Shown: positions 45,223 to 53,437 of the stretch, in pieces
How the letters are laid out: each line of letters begins with the position of its first letter
Position numbering within the stretch: position 1 is the stretch's first letter
Source of the DNA: an uncultured Cellulophaga sp.
Lineage (GTDB): Bacteria; Bacteroidota; Bacteroidia; Flavobacteriales; Flavobacteriaceae
DNA: 64,000 bases
Assembly (NCBI GenBank): GCA_947492955.1
Contig: CANLOV010000002.1
Coordinates: forward strand, 62,001-126,000
Reading direction: 5' to 3'
Notes under the pieces: model-generated
What the model was told of the DNA's origin: nothing
Seen by the model: the letters and a program-made list of their open reading frames with translations, nothing else
Databases searched by the model: none
Translations under genes and position numbers: made by a program

Positions 45223-45531
45223 ATGAAGAAATTTTACTTTATTTTACTTTTATTGTTTTGTTCTCTAAGTTATGGACAAGTTGCACCTTCTAATGAAGAT
45301 ATAGAGGGCTTTAAATTGTACCCTAACCCCGTAACTAATGATAAAGTATTTGTACAAACAAATAGCAATCTTCCTAAAACCATTTCTATTTTTGATGTTT
45401 TTGGCACTTTAGTGTTGCAAACTAAAATAAAAGGTAAAGAATTAAATTTATCTGATATAGAGGCCGGTGTATATGTATTACGTGTTACCGAAAACAATAA
45501 AGTAGCAACAAGAAAACTTATTATTAAGTAA
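45223..45531 (+). CDS. Mini-protein: signal peptide plus T9SS type A sorting domain
   Basis: 102 residues. A signal peptide (1-18, SYG) is followed almost at once by a full type A T9SS C-terminal sorting domain: GFKLYPNPV (YPNP at 33-36), ISIFDVFGTLVLQ, LNLSDIEAGVYVLRVTENNK, ending TRKLIIK. No cargo domain exists between them, only about 12 residues. It could compete for the T9SS, act as a cleaved signal, or be the remnant of a larger protein. A second, similar protein lies at 46034-46360. Confidence 0.8.
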   Translation: MKKFYFILLLLFCSLSYGQVAPSNEDIEGFKLYPNPVTNDKVFVQTNSNLPKTISIFDVFGTLVLQTKIKGKELNLSDIEAGVYVLRVTENNKVATRKLIIK

Positions 45532-46033
45532 CATTGTAATAATACTATTTCTTCTTTTAACAAGTTAGTCTTCAACAAACTCAGACTTGCTTAAATATTC
45601 CTAGTTGTAATCCTTACCCTTTTTAAAAAATAATTAAATAAGGCTATTAATAAGCTAAGTTCGATTCATATTTTATTGATTAAAAAACTATTCTCGATAC
45701 ACTTCTCTAAAGCCTGTACTTAAATCAACTGAAGTTTAGAAGCACTCGAAATGACGTTTTTTAATCTTAACAACAACAGTTAAAGTAAAATTCTGATAAG
45801 AATTTTGTATCGAAAACAAGTTATTTAGATTAATCGAACTCAGGTTAATAATTAGTGCGTCTTGCCGAGCTTGTCGAAGCAAATTAAAAATCTGATTTTC
45901 AAATATATAAAATCACTCAAAACTTAAAATACTACATTCACCTACAAAAAATAAACTTTCACAACATTTACAATTACTAAAGCTATTGCTTTAAGTATAT
46001 TTATAGTACGCTTAATCCCAAATCTAGCTACCT
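45532..46033. other. 502-base gap rich in inverted repeats, no gene
   Basis: I see no convincing coding frame. The middle (about 45655-45843) holds several nested or overlapping inverted repeats and two segments (around 45742-45756 and 45859-45880) that resemble dispersed intergenic repeats of flavobacteria. The rest is AT-rich. A promoter for the 46034 gene must lie near the end, but no perfect TAnnTTTG is present there (TATATTTA at about 45997 differs by one base). Confidence 0.6.
45655..45843. repeat. Nested inverted-repeat island
   Basis: Outer arms CTAAGTTCGATT (45655-45666) and AATCGAACTCAG (45832-45843) match with one mismatch. Inner arms TTCTCGATACA (45691-45701) and TGTATCGAAAA (45806-45816) match with one mismatch. 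A perfect 11-bp pair GATTAAAAAAC (45678-45688) / GTTTTTTAATC (45756-45766) overlaps this arrangement. It may be a degenerate non-autonomous element or a structured RNA. Confidence 0.55.
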
Positions 46034-46360
46034 ATGAAGAAAATCTACCTAGTATTAGCACTAGTTTTATGCAGTACTATGCTTTTAGCACAAGATACAA
46101 CAGACAGCTATGTAAGTGTCCCTACAGATATTGCTGGCTTTAAATTATACCCCAACCCTGCTTCTGGTAATTCCGTTTATATTTCCACAAAAGACAATTT
46201 ATACAAAGAAATTATAATCTATAATGTTTTTGGAAAAATAGTACTTGTAGATAAAATAACGCATAACACTTTAAACATATCACAATTAGAGCCAGGTGTT
46301 TACGTACTTCAAATTACCGAAAACAAAAAAACAATGACTCGTAAATTAGTAATTGTCTAA
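46034..46360 (+). CDS. Second mini-protein: signal peptide plus T9SS type A sorting domain
   Basis: 108 residues. The signal peptide ends at LLAQ (about residue 20), followed by ~15 residues and then the sorting domain: GFKLYPNPA (YPNP at 39-42), IIYNVFGKIVLVDK, LNISQLEPGVYVLQITENKK, ending TRKLVIV. It is a clear paralogue of the 45223 protein, with the same spacing and same ending, though only moderately similar in sequence, so the duplication is old and both copies are kept intact. This argues against both being decaying remnants. Confidence 0.8.
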   Translation: MKKIYLVLALVLCSTMLLAQDTTDSYVSVPTDIAGFKLYPNPASGNSVYISTKDNLYKEIIIYNVFGKIVLVDKITHNTLNISQLEPGVYVLQITENKKTMTRKLVIV

Positions 46361-46429
46361 TTACTTTATTTATAGCTACTAAACTATAAAGTTCCCCCTT
46401 ATTTATAGCTTATCAACTTTAAATCTTCT

Positions 46430-46437
46430 TATTTTTG
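46430..46437 (+). promoter_or_regulatory. -7 promoter element of the LuxE-like gene
   Basis: TATTTTTG is a perfect TAnnTTTG match, 12 bases before the ATG, so the leader would be only about six bases. Confidence 0.5.
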
Positions 46438-46449
46438 CCATAGCTTGCT

Positions 46450-47427
46450 ATGGAGACAACCAAAATTTTTACACTAAAAAATACTACTGAATTTAATGCA
46501 TTAGCATTAAGTATTTATAAATACCAATACAGAACCAACAAAACATATCATAAATTTTGTTCTTACTTAGGAAAAACAGAAAGTAACGTAACACAAATAA
46601 AGGATATCCCCTTTTTACCCATTCAGTTTTTTAAATCTCATAACATAATTTCGGGTAACAACACCCCAAAAACAGTATTTACGAGTAGTGGCACCACAGG
46701 AAACCAAACTAGCAAGCATTATGTTACAGACCTTAGTATTTACGAAAAAAGCTACTCGAGTGCTTTTAAACATTTTTACGGAGATATAAAGGACTATTGC
46801 GTACTAGCCTTGTTACCTTCTTATTTAGAACGCGAGGGTTCTTCTTTAATCTACATGGCAAACGACCTTATTAAAAAAAGTAAACACCCAGAAAGTGGTT
46901 TCTATTTAAACCAAATAGATGCCTTAAGAGAAAAACTAATAGCATTAGAGGCTAAAAAAACAAAAATATTATTATTAGGTGTTTCTTTTGCTTTACTAGA
47001 TCTTATTGAGGGAACTCCATTACAACTAAAGCATCCCATTATAATGGAAACTGGTGGTATGAAAGGCAAACGAAAAGAACTCATTAGAGATGAGTTACAC
47101 GCTATTTTAAAAGAGGGTTTTGGGGTACAACACATACATTCTGAGTATGGAATGACCGAATTGCTATCACAAGCATACTCTAAAGGAAATGGTCTTTTTA
47201 AAACTCCTCCTTGGATGAAAATTTTAATTAGAGATACCGAAGACCCTTTAACATACCAAACCACAGGAAAAACAGGCGGAATTAATATTATAGATCTTGC
47301 CAATATAAACTCATGCTCCTTTATTGCCACGCAAGATTTAGGGAAAATTTACGAAGACAATCAATTTGAAGTTTTAGGGCGTTTTGATAATTCTGATATT
47401 CGTGGCTGTAATTTAATGGTGCTTTAA
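46450..47427 (+). CDS. LuxE-like acyl-protein synthetase / adenylate-forming enzyme
   Basis: 325 residues. The nucleotide-binding SSGTTG motif (79-84) of the adenylate-forming superfamily is followed by HSEYGMTELLSQAYS (the conserved Y-G-M-T-E motif) and RFDNSDIRGCNLMVL at the end, the short LuxE-type form lacking the C-terminal lid domain. LuxE activates a fatty acid and holds it as acyl-enzyme. No luciferase or fatty-acid reductase genes are present, so bioluminescence is not implied; it may activate an acyl group for another pathway. It overlaps the converging lipoprotein gene by four bases. Confidence 0.8.
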   Translation: METTKIFTLKNTTEFNALALSIYKYQYRTNKTYHKFCSYLGKTESNVTQIKDIPFLPIQFFKSHNIISGNNTPKTVFTSSGTTGNQTSKHYVTDLSIYEKSYSSAFKHFYGDIKDYCVLALLPSYLEREGSSLIYMANDLIKKSKHPESGFYLNQIDALREKLIALEAKKTKILLLGVSFALLDLIEGTPLQLKHPIIMETGGMKGKRKELIRDELHAILKEGFGVQHIHSEYGMTELLSQAYSKGNGLFKTPPWMKILIRDTEDPLTYQTTGKTGGINIIDLANINSCSFIATQDLGKIYEDNQFEVLGRFDNSDIRGCNLMVL

Positions 47428-47816
47428 TTTTTAGTATACACTAAAGTTAATTCATCATCAGCAATTTGTGGATTATCTACAAAAGTCATTGTTAATGTAT
47501 TGTCTTTAATTTTATAAACATACTTCTTATCGCCATCTATTGTTATCCTATCTGCTACAACTGCATAACTATATTCTCCCGATTGTTTTACAAAGAATGT
47601 ATCATTAGAGTTTTCTACAATTACAATATTTTTTCTAAGTGTAAAATTTAATTTATGAGCGCTAAAATCAAAATCATTAGCAAAACCACAAAAACAAATA
47701 GCATCATTTAAAACCCATTGTCCTAACAAATCGGCATTAGTAACAAGTTCATCATCATTATCGGTACATGATATTGAAAATAGTATTAGCATCACAATCA
47801 AAATAACTCTTTTCAT
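47424..47816 (-). CDS. Small lipocalin-like lipoprotein
   Basis: 130 residues. The lipobox is FSISC (Cys17), followed by the acidic TDNDDE that suggests the cell surface. The body is beta-rich, with a lipocalin-like opening (LLGQWVLND) and a closing TLTMTFVDN pattern. It contains C41 and C43 (ICFCGF). No specific function can be assigned. Its 3' end overlaps the LuxE-like gene on the other strand by four bases. Confidence 0.65.
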   Translation of the reverse strand: MKRVILIVMLILFSISCTDNDDELVTNADLLGQWVLNDAICFCGFANDFDFSAHKLNFTLRKNIVIVENSNDTFFVKQSGEYSYAVVADRITIDGDKKYVYKIKDNTLTMTFVDNPQIADDELTLVYTKN

Positions 47817-47934
47817 TACAAAACATTTTAGTTATAAATAAGATACTAGAAAGCACAAAAAGTTGCCCAAGCAAAAAAAATAATTCCTAAAACGCAACCT
47901 AACCAATAAATCATCATCATATAAAAAAGCTCAC

Positions 47935-48429
47935 ATGAAAAATATATTTTCTATCCTTACTATTTTTTTACTAATATCCTGTAGTAAAAATGATAGTCCT
48001 GACATAACTTTATCTCATGATTTTTATGAAAATTCAAAAATTGAACTCCAAAACAACTCAGAAGTTATTACTAAAAAAATTAATGATGGTGATAATATCG
48101 TTTTCTCTTACAATCTTATAAATGGTGGCAATTCTTCCATGCTAGACTCAGGGTACAATGAATATATCGTTTTTGAAATATCATCTGAACTAGAAAATTT
48201 TTCTTATTCTAATGCTGAATTACTAAATCAAAAAGTACTTTACAATAGCTCCTGTGTTTTGTGCACACCTTCTAGTGATATTATTATTGAAAAAGGAACA
48301 ATATCTGGCACCAAAATAGATTATCTAACTTGGCAAATATCAATAAATATATCTTTTACCAAAAACGGTAAATCTATTTCTAAAGATACTAATACTACTT
48401 TCTTAAATGCTATTAGGCATTCAATATAA
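47935..48429 (+). CDS. Hypothetical lipoprotein
   Basis: 164 residues. The lipobox is LLISC (Cys16), then SKNDSPD. The rest is a beta-rich domain with no family I recognise. A CVLC pair (residues about 106-109) could form a disulfide or bind a metal. It ends two bases before the converging tyrS stop. I cannot assign a function. Confidence 0.55.
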   Translation: MKNIFSILTIFLLISCSKNDSPDITLSHDFYENSKIELQNNSEVITKKINDGDNIVFSYNLINGGNSSMLDSGYNEYIVFEISSELENFSYSNAELLNQKVLYNSSCVLCTPSSDIIIEKGTISGTKIDYLTWQISINISFTKNGKSISKDTNTTFLNAIRHSI

Positions 48430-48431
48430 AT

Positions 48432-49727
48432 CTACTTAACCACCAACACAAAATAATTTTTCTTACCTCGCTGTAGTAAAACAAACTTATCATTAATTAA
48501 ATCGGTAGAAGTAATTAAATAATCTTCTTTTACTTTTTCTTTGTTTACCGATATAGAATTTTGTTTTAACTCTCTTCTTGCCTCTCCGTTAGATTTTAAA
48601 AACTGAGTCTTGGCAGCTAAAGCAGCTATCATATCTAAACCATTAGCTAAATCTTCTTTAGCAAGCTCTGCTTGTGGAACGCCTTCGAAAACATCTAAAA
48701 AGGTTTTTTCATCTAAAGTTTTTAAATCTTCTGAGGTAGATTTACCAAACAAAATATTACTGGCTTTTTTAGCATTATCTAAATCTTCTTGCGAGTGTAC
48801 CGAAACCGTAATTTCATCTGCCAAACGCTTTTGTAATATACGCATATGTGGCGCTTCTTGGTGCTCGGCAATTAATGCCTCTATAGTTTCTTTATTTAAA
48901 AAAGTAAATATTTTTATATACTTTTCTGCATCTGCATCCGATGTATTTAACCAATATTGGTAAAATTTATAAGGCGATGTTCTATTGGCATCTAACCATA
49001 CGTTACCACCTTCTGTTTTTCCAAATTTAGTACCATCTGCTTTGGTAATTAAAGGGCATGTAAGCGCATAACCTTTACCACCACCTATTCTACGAATTAA
49101 TTCGGTTCCTGTAGTAATATTTCCCCATTGATCACTACCTCCCATTTGTAAAGTACAATTATGCTCTTTATATAAATGTAAAAAATCGTAACCTTGTACT
49201 AACTGGTATGTAAACTCTGTAAAAGACATTCCTTCTTTAGCTTCTGCAGACAATCTTTTTTTCACAGAATCTTTAGCCATCATGTAATTTACCGTAATGT
49301 GCTTTCCAACGTCGCGAATAAATTCCAGGAATGAAAAATCTTTCATCCAATCATAGTTATTCACTAATTGGGCAGCATTAGCCGCATCACTTTTAAAATC
49401 TAAAAAACGAGATAATTGCTCTTTTAAAGCTTCCTCATTATGCCTTAAAGTAGCTTCATCTAACAAATTACGCTCTGCAGACTTACCAGAAGGGTCACCA
49501 ATCATACCTGTAGCCCCACCAATTAATGCATAAGGTTTATGACCCGCTAATTGAAAATGACGCAACATCATTACCCCTACTAAGTGTCCAATATGTAATG
49601 AATCTGCCGTAGGATCTATCCCTACATATGCAGATTGCATTTCACTCATTAGATGTTCTTCTGTTCCTGGCATTGCATCGTGCAACATTCCTCGCCATTT
49701 TAATTCTGCTACAAAATTTGAAGCCAT
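48432..49727 (-). CDS. tyrS: Tyrosyl-tRNA synthetase
   Basis: 431 residues, class I. The HIGH motif is HIGHL (45-49), the KMSKS-type motif is KFGKTEGG (about 231-238), and [11 protein letters not shown] is the tyrosine/tRNA-recognition segment. A C-terminal S4-like RNA-binding domain ends with [16 protein letters not shown]. It charges tRNA-Tyr. It is a single gene with its own -7 element 27 bases upstream. Confidence 0.97.
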   Translation of the reverse strand: MASNFVAELKWRGMLHDAMPGTEEHLMSEMQSAYVGIDPTADSLHIGHLVGVMMLRHFQLAGHKPYALIGGATGMIGDPSGKSAERNLLDEATLRHNEEALKEQLSRFLDFKSDAANAAQLVNNYDWMKDFSFLEFIRDVGKHITVNYMMAKDSVKKRLSAEAKEGMSFTEFTYQLVQGYDFLHLYKEHNCTLQMGGSDQWGNITTGTELIRRIGGGKGYALTCPLITKADGTKFGKTEGGNVWLDANRTSPYKFYQYWLNTSDADAEKYIKIFTFLNKETIEALIAEHQEAPHMRILQKRLADEITVSVHSQEDLDNAKKASNILFGKSTSEDLKTLDEKTFLDVFEGVPQAELAKEDLANGLDMIAALAAKTQFLKSNGEARRELKQNSISVNKEKVKEDYLITSTDLINDKFVLLQRGKKNYFVLVVK

Positions 49728-49753
49728 TTTGCTATTCTATTTTAGATTTGCTG

Positions 49754-49761
49754 CAAATATA
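49754..49761 (-). promoter_or_regulatory. -7 promoter element of tyrS
   Basis: TATATTTG on the minus strand is a perfect TAnnTTTG match, 26 bases before the tyrS start. Confidence 0.55.
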
Positions 49762-49802
49762 ATACCTATAAAACTATAAGGAAATTATTCAAGTCTATTC
49801 CT

Positions 49803-49810
49803 TAACTTTG
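49803..49810 (+). promoter_or_regulatory. -7 promoter element abutting the epimerase start
   Basis: TAACTTTG is a perfect TAnnTTTG match with only four bases before the ATG at 49815, implying an almost leaderless message. Confidence 0.5.
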
Positions 49811-49814
49811 ATGC

Positions 49815-50819
49815 ATGATTTTAGTTACAGGCGGCACAGGTATGGTAGGTTCTCACCTCCTATTTTCTTTAGTTAATAGCAATACCCCTGTAAAAGCAAC
49901 TTATAGAAAAAACAGCGATTTATCTAAGGTAAAAAAAGTATTCTCTTATTATTCCGATGATTACATTACCCTTTTTAAAAAAATTATATGGGTAGAGGCT
50001 AATATTAATGATATCCCTGCTTTAGAAATAGCTTTTAACGAAGTAACCAAAGTATACCATTGCGCAGCTTTAATTTCTTTTTCTCCTAAAAAATATAAAA
50101 CTCTTTATAAAATTAATGTAGAAGGGACCGCTAATATTGTAAACTTATGTATTGCTAATAAAGTTAATAAACTTTGTTATGTAAGTTCTATTGCAACTAT
50201 AGATAATAATAAAACGAGCAACACAATAACAGAAGATAAAGAATGGAATGATGCCAATGCTAATGTGTATGCATTAACTAAGTATGATGCTGAAATGGAA
50301 GTATGGAGAGGCACACAAGAAAATCTTTCTACTGTTATAGTAAATCCTGGCGTTATTATTGGTCCTGGCTATTGGAATACTGGTAGCGGTGTGCTATTTA
50401 AAACAGCAGCAAAAGGTAGCACATATTATCCGCCAGGAGGCACAGGTTTTATTACTGTAAATGATGTGGTAAAAATGATGATTTCCTTAATGGAATCTGA
50501 TATTACAAATGAAAGATATATTGCTGTTGCAGAAAACAAGACCTACAAAGCTATTTTATCTGAAATAACAAAACCGTTAAATATTTCTGCACCTACAAAA
50601 GAGCTTAAATTTTGGCAGTTAAAAATATTATCTCGTTTAGATTGGTTAAGAGCTTTTTTTAGTAATACGGATAGAAAACTAACAAAAAATACTATTATAT
50701 CTTTAAAAAATAGGCAAGAATATAGTAACGCTAAAATTACTAAAGCTATAGATTTTAAGTTTGAAGCTATGCATAAGGCTATAGATTTTTGTTGTACTAT
50801 TTACAAGAAAGAAGCCTAA
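49815..50819 (+). CDS. NAD-dependent epimerase/dehydratase (extended SDR)
   Basis: 334 residues. The N-terminal Rossmann motif is TGGTGMVGSHL (5-15), the catalytic pair is YALTKYDAE (Tyr-x3-Lys), and NPGVIIGPGYW is the following conserved segment. It acts on a nucleotide sugar or a dihydroflavonol-reductase-like substrate; which one is not visible. It converges with the DUF4296 gene six bases away. In flavobacteria this epimerase, DUF4296, dihydroorotase and the GT2 below often stay together. Confidence 0.85.
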   Translation: MILVTGGTGMVGSHLLFSLVNSNTPVKATYRKNSDLSKVKKVFSYYSDDYITLFKKIIWVEANINDIPALEIAFNEVTKVYHCAALISFSPKKYKTLYKINVEGTANIVNLCIANKVNKLCYVSSIATIDNNKTSNTITEDKEWNDANANVYALTKYDAEMEVWRGTQENLSTVIVNPGVIIGPGYWNTGSGVLFKTAAKGSTYYPPGGTGFITVNDVVKMMISLMESDITNERYIAVAENKTYKAILSEITKPLNISAPTKELKFWQLKILSRLDWLRAFFSNTDRKLTKNTIISLKNRQEYSNAKITKAIDFKFEAMHKAIDFCCTIYKKEA

Positions 50820-50825
50820 AGTAAA

Positions 50826-51239
50826 TTACTTTGTTTTCTGTATAGTCTTTACTTTATTTCTACTGTTAGTATCCTTTACCCGTTTAAGACTATCTTTCTG
50901 CTTTTGAATTAATGCAAAATTTTCTTTCATAGTAGTTAGCCTAGCTTCTACATTTTTATATATTTTCTCATACTTTAAAGGTATTGCAGCATAATATTCG
51001 TTGTTCTGCACAAACTGTAAACTATCTATTTTGTATTTAGCATACAAATAGTCCATTACCTTTATATTATTTTTTTTAAGAACTTCTCTATTAATATTAT
51101 TAGCAGCATTCATAATAGCCAAATCATATAATATATTTTCCATTTTACCTTCATCAATAAGATTATCTGGTTCCTTTATCAGCTTTTCAGCACAAGAAAC
51201 CAGCAAACTAATTATGATAAAACAATATATATATTTCAT
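50826..51239 (-). CDS. DUF4296 lipoprotein
   Basis: 137 residues. The lipobox is LLVSC (Cys16). The rest is helical and charged, with the DUF4296 opening (EPDNLIDEGKMENILYDLAIMNAA) and YKIDSLQFVQNNEYYA. It is limited to Bacteroidota. The Lys/Asp-rich tail is probably disordered. It starts four bases after the dihydroorotase stop and must be co-transcribed. Function unknown. Confidence 0.82.
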   Translation of the reverse strand: MKYIYCFIIISLLVSCAEKLIKEPDNLIDEGKMENILYDLAIMNAANNINREVLKKNNIKVMDYLYAKYKIDSLQFVQNNEYYAAIPLKYEKIYKNVEARLTTMKENFALIQKQKDSLKRVKDTNSRNKVKTIQKTK

Positions 51240-51242
51240 TAC

Positions 51243-52577
51243 CTACCTATTAAAAGTTAATCTTTTAGCATTCTTTTTCTCTGAAAATTTTCCGTTTTCA
51301 TAAGCCAAATGTCCGTTTACAAAAGTATGCGTTATTGTAGAGTTAAACCTAGTTCCCTCAAACGGAGACCACCCACATTTATAAATAATATTATTTTTAG
51401 TTACCTCCCAAGGCTTATTTATATTTACCACCACTAAATCTGCAAAATACTCTTCTTTTATATAACCCCTTTTTTCTATCTGAAATAAAATAGCTGGGTT
51501 ATGACACATTTTTTCTACTATTTTTTCTAAAGAAATTTTACCTTGATGGTGTGCTTGTAACATACCTGGCAATGCGTGCTGTACTAAAGGCCCGCCAGAA
51601 GGTGCACTTGTGTACACATTATTTTTTTCTTCTAACGTATGTGGAGCATGATCTGTTGCTATTACATCTATACGATTATCTAATAAAGCCTCCCATAGTT
51701 GCGTTCTATCTTCTGCTGTTTTTACTGCCGGATTCCATTTTATATGCGTTCCTTTTGTTTTATAATCTTCATCTGAAAACCAAAGATGATGCAAACAAAC
51801 TTCTGCCGTAATCTTTTTCTCTGCTAATGGAATATCATTTCTAAAAAGCGAAGTTTCTTTTCCTGTTGATAAATGAAAAACATGAAAACGCGCTCCTGTT
51901 TTTTCTGCCAAAGCAATAGCCTTAGAAGAAGAGATATAACAAGCATCCTCACTCCTTATTAAACCATGACACTCTACAGGGATATCATCCCCATATTTTT
52001 CTTTATAAGCAGCTAAATTATTTTTAATCGTAGTTTCATCCTCACAATGAGCAGAAATTACCATATCGGTGGTTCTAAAAATCTTTTCTATAACCTCCTC
52101 ATTATCTACCAACATATTTCCTGTAGAAGACCCTAAAAATAATTTTACCCCAGAACAGGCATTTTTATCTAACTTTTTTAACTCTTCTAAATTATCATTA
52201 GTTCCTCCAAATAAAAACGAATAATTGGCATAAGATACACCAGCTGCCATTGCATGCTTTTCTTCTAGTTTTTCTAAGGTAGTTGTTTGCGGGTTTGTAT
52301 TAGGTTGTTCCATGTAAGTAGTAATACCACCTGCAATAGCGGCTCTACTCTCAGAAGCTATATCTCCTTTATGTGTAAGTCCTGGTTCTCTAAAATGCAC
52401 TTGATCATCTATAATTCCTGGTAATACATAATTACCGTTAACATCTATAACCTTAGCATTCTCATCTGTTATATCCTTATCTATTTTAAAAATATAATCT
52501 CCCTGTAGTAAAATATCAGTTTCAACTATTGTATTTTCATTTACTACTCTTGCATTCTTTAAGAGAATCTTACTCAT
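51243..52577 (-). CDS. pyrC: Dihydroorotase (class I)
   Basis: 444 residues. It closes carbamoyl-aspartate to dihydroorotate in pyrimidine synthesis. The amidohydrolase barrel shows VLPGIIDDQVHFREPG, SGVKLFLGSSTGNM (holding the Lys that is carbamylated), HVFHLSTG and IATDHAPHT (catalytic Asp). The first metal-binding motif reads Q-V-H instead of the usual H-x-H, which I believe is common in Bacteroidota homologues. The gene lies one base after the GT2 stop, so the two are coupled. Confidence 0.92.
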   Translation of the reverse strand: MSKILLKNARVVNENTIVETDILLQGDYIFKIDKDITDENAKVIDVNGNYVLPGIIDDQVHFREPGLTHKGDIASESRAAIAGGITTYMEQPNTNPQTTTLEKLEEKHAMAAGVSYANYSFLFGGTNDNLEELKKLDKNACSGVKLFLGSSTGNMLVDNEEVIEKIFRTTDMVISAHCEDETTIKNNLAAYKEKYGDDIPVECHGLIRSEDACYISSSKAIALAEKTGARFHVFHLSTGKETSLFRNDIPLAEKKITAEVCLHHLWFSDEDYKTKGTHIKWNPAVKTAEDRTQLWEALLDNRIDVIATDHAPHTLEEKNNVYTSAPSGGPLVQHALPGMLQAHHQGKISLEKIVEKMCHNPAILFQIEKRGYIKEEYFADLVVVNINKPWEVTKNNIIYKCGWSPFEGTRFNSTITHTFVNGHLAYENGKFSEKKNAKRLTFNR

Positions 52578-52578
52578 A

Positions 52579-53307
52579 TTAAAATTTATTTTTTTGGAAT
52601 ATGCTACTTAATTTCATTTTTAAAACTCCCCAAATGGCTTCACTTATAATTGAGGAACTCATCTTTGATTTTCCTTTTATTCTATCTGTAAAAACAATAG
52701 AAACTTCTTCTATTTTAAATTTTTTAAGATGCGCTCTAAACTTCATTTCTATCTGAAAAGCGTACCCAACAAACTTAACTGCATCTAAATTTATTTGTTC
52801 TAACACCTTACGTTTGTAACACACAAAACCAGCTGTTGGATCATGCACACGCATTCCTGTTATAATTTTTACATAAAAAGAAGCTCCGTAAGACAACAAA
52901 ACTCGATACAATGGCCAATCTACTACGTTTACTCCTTTTTTATAACGAGAACCCACAGCAACATCTGCCCCTGTAGCACAAGCTTCATAAAGCCTAGATA
53001 AATCGGCAGGTTTATGAGAAAAGTCGGCATCCATTTCAAAAATATATTCATACTCATGAGATAAAGCCCACTTAAAACCATGAATATATGCTGTTCCTAA
53101 ACCAGCCTTCCCTTCTCTTACCTCTAAATGTAATTTGTCTGCAAAAACACTTTGCAACTCTCTTACTTTATCTGCTGTACCATCAGGAGAATTATCATCC
53201 ACAATAAGAACATGAAATTCTTTTTCTAAATTAAAGACTGCTCTAATGATGTCTTCAATATTTTCAATCTCATTAAACGTTGGGATAATAACTAAACTAT
53301 CTTGCAT
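52579..53307 (-). CDS. GT2 glycosyltransferase, dolichol-phosphomannose-synthase-like
   Basis: 242 residues. The GT-A fold motifs are VIIPTFNEIENI (6-17), IVDDNSPDGTADKV (35-48) and the metal-binding EMDADFSHKP (91-100). It has no C-terminal membrane anchor, as in the soluble DPM1 type. It would make polyprenyl-phospho-mannose or a related lipid-linked sugar, the donor needed by the ArnT-like transferase encoded divergently at 53438. Its own -7 element is 19 bases before the start. Confidence 0.9.
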   Translation of the reverse strand: MQDSLVIIPTFNEIENIEDIIRAVFNLEKEFHVLIVDDNSPDGTADKVRELQSVFADKLHLEVREGKAGLGTAYIHGFKWALSHEYEYIFEMDADFSHKPADLSRLYEACATGADVAVGSRYKKGVNVVDWPLYRVLLSYGASFYVKIITGMRVHDPTAGFVCYKRKVLEQINLDAVKFVGYAFQIEMKFRAHLKKFKIEEVSIVFTDRIKGKSKMSSSIISEAIWGVLKMKLSSIFQKNKF

Positions 53308-53326
53308 ATAATTCCTATGATTTGGG

Positions 53327-53334
53327 CAAAAATA
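53327..53334 (-). promoter_or_regulatory. -7 promoter element of the GT2-pyrC-DUF4296 operon
   Basis: TATTTTTG on the minus strand is a perfect TAnnTTTG match, 20 bases before the GT2 start. Confidence 0.55.
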
Positions 53335-53410
53335 CTATTTTAATATCGCTAAAGAAATGATCTTCTAATTTTATGATTTTTTTAAAACCTATGTATATAT
53401 TAATAATTTG

Positions 53411-53418
53411 TAATTTTG
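53411..53418 (+). promoter_or_regulatory. -7 promoter element of the ArnT-like gene
   Basis: TAATTTTG is a perfect TAnnTTTG match, 19 bases before the start codon. No clear -33 TTG is seen. Confidence 0.5.
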
Positions 53419-53437
53419 ACCCGAATCAACATATAGA

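Noticed and set aside
46902-47330. 142-codon open frame antisense to the LuxE-like gene
   Set aside because: Mirror of a conserved coding region, with no start-site signals.
46450-47427. Bioluminescence gene cluster
   Set aside because: Only a LuxE-like enzyme is present, with no luciferase or reductase genes.
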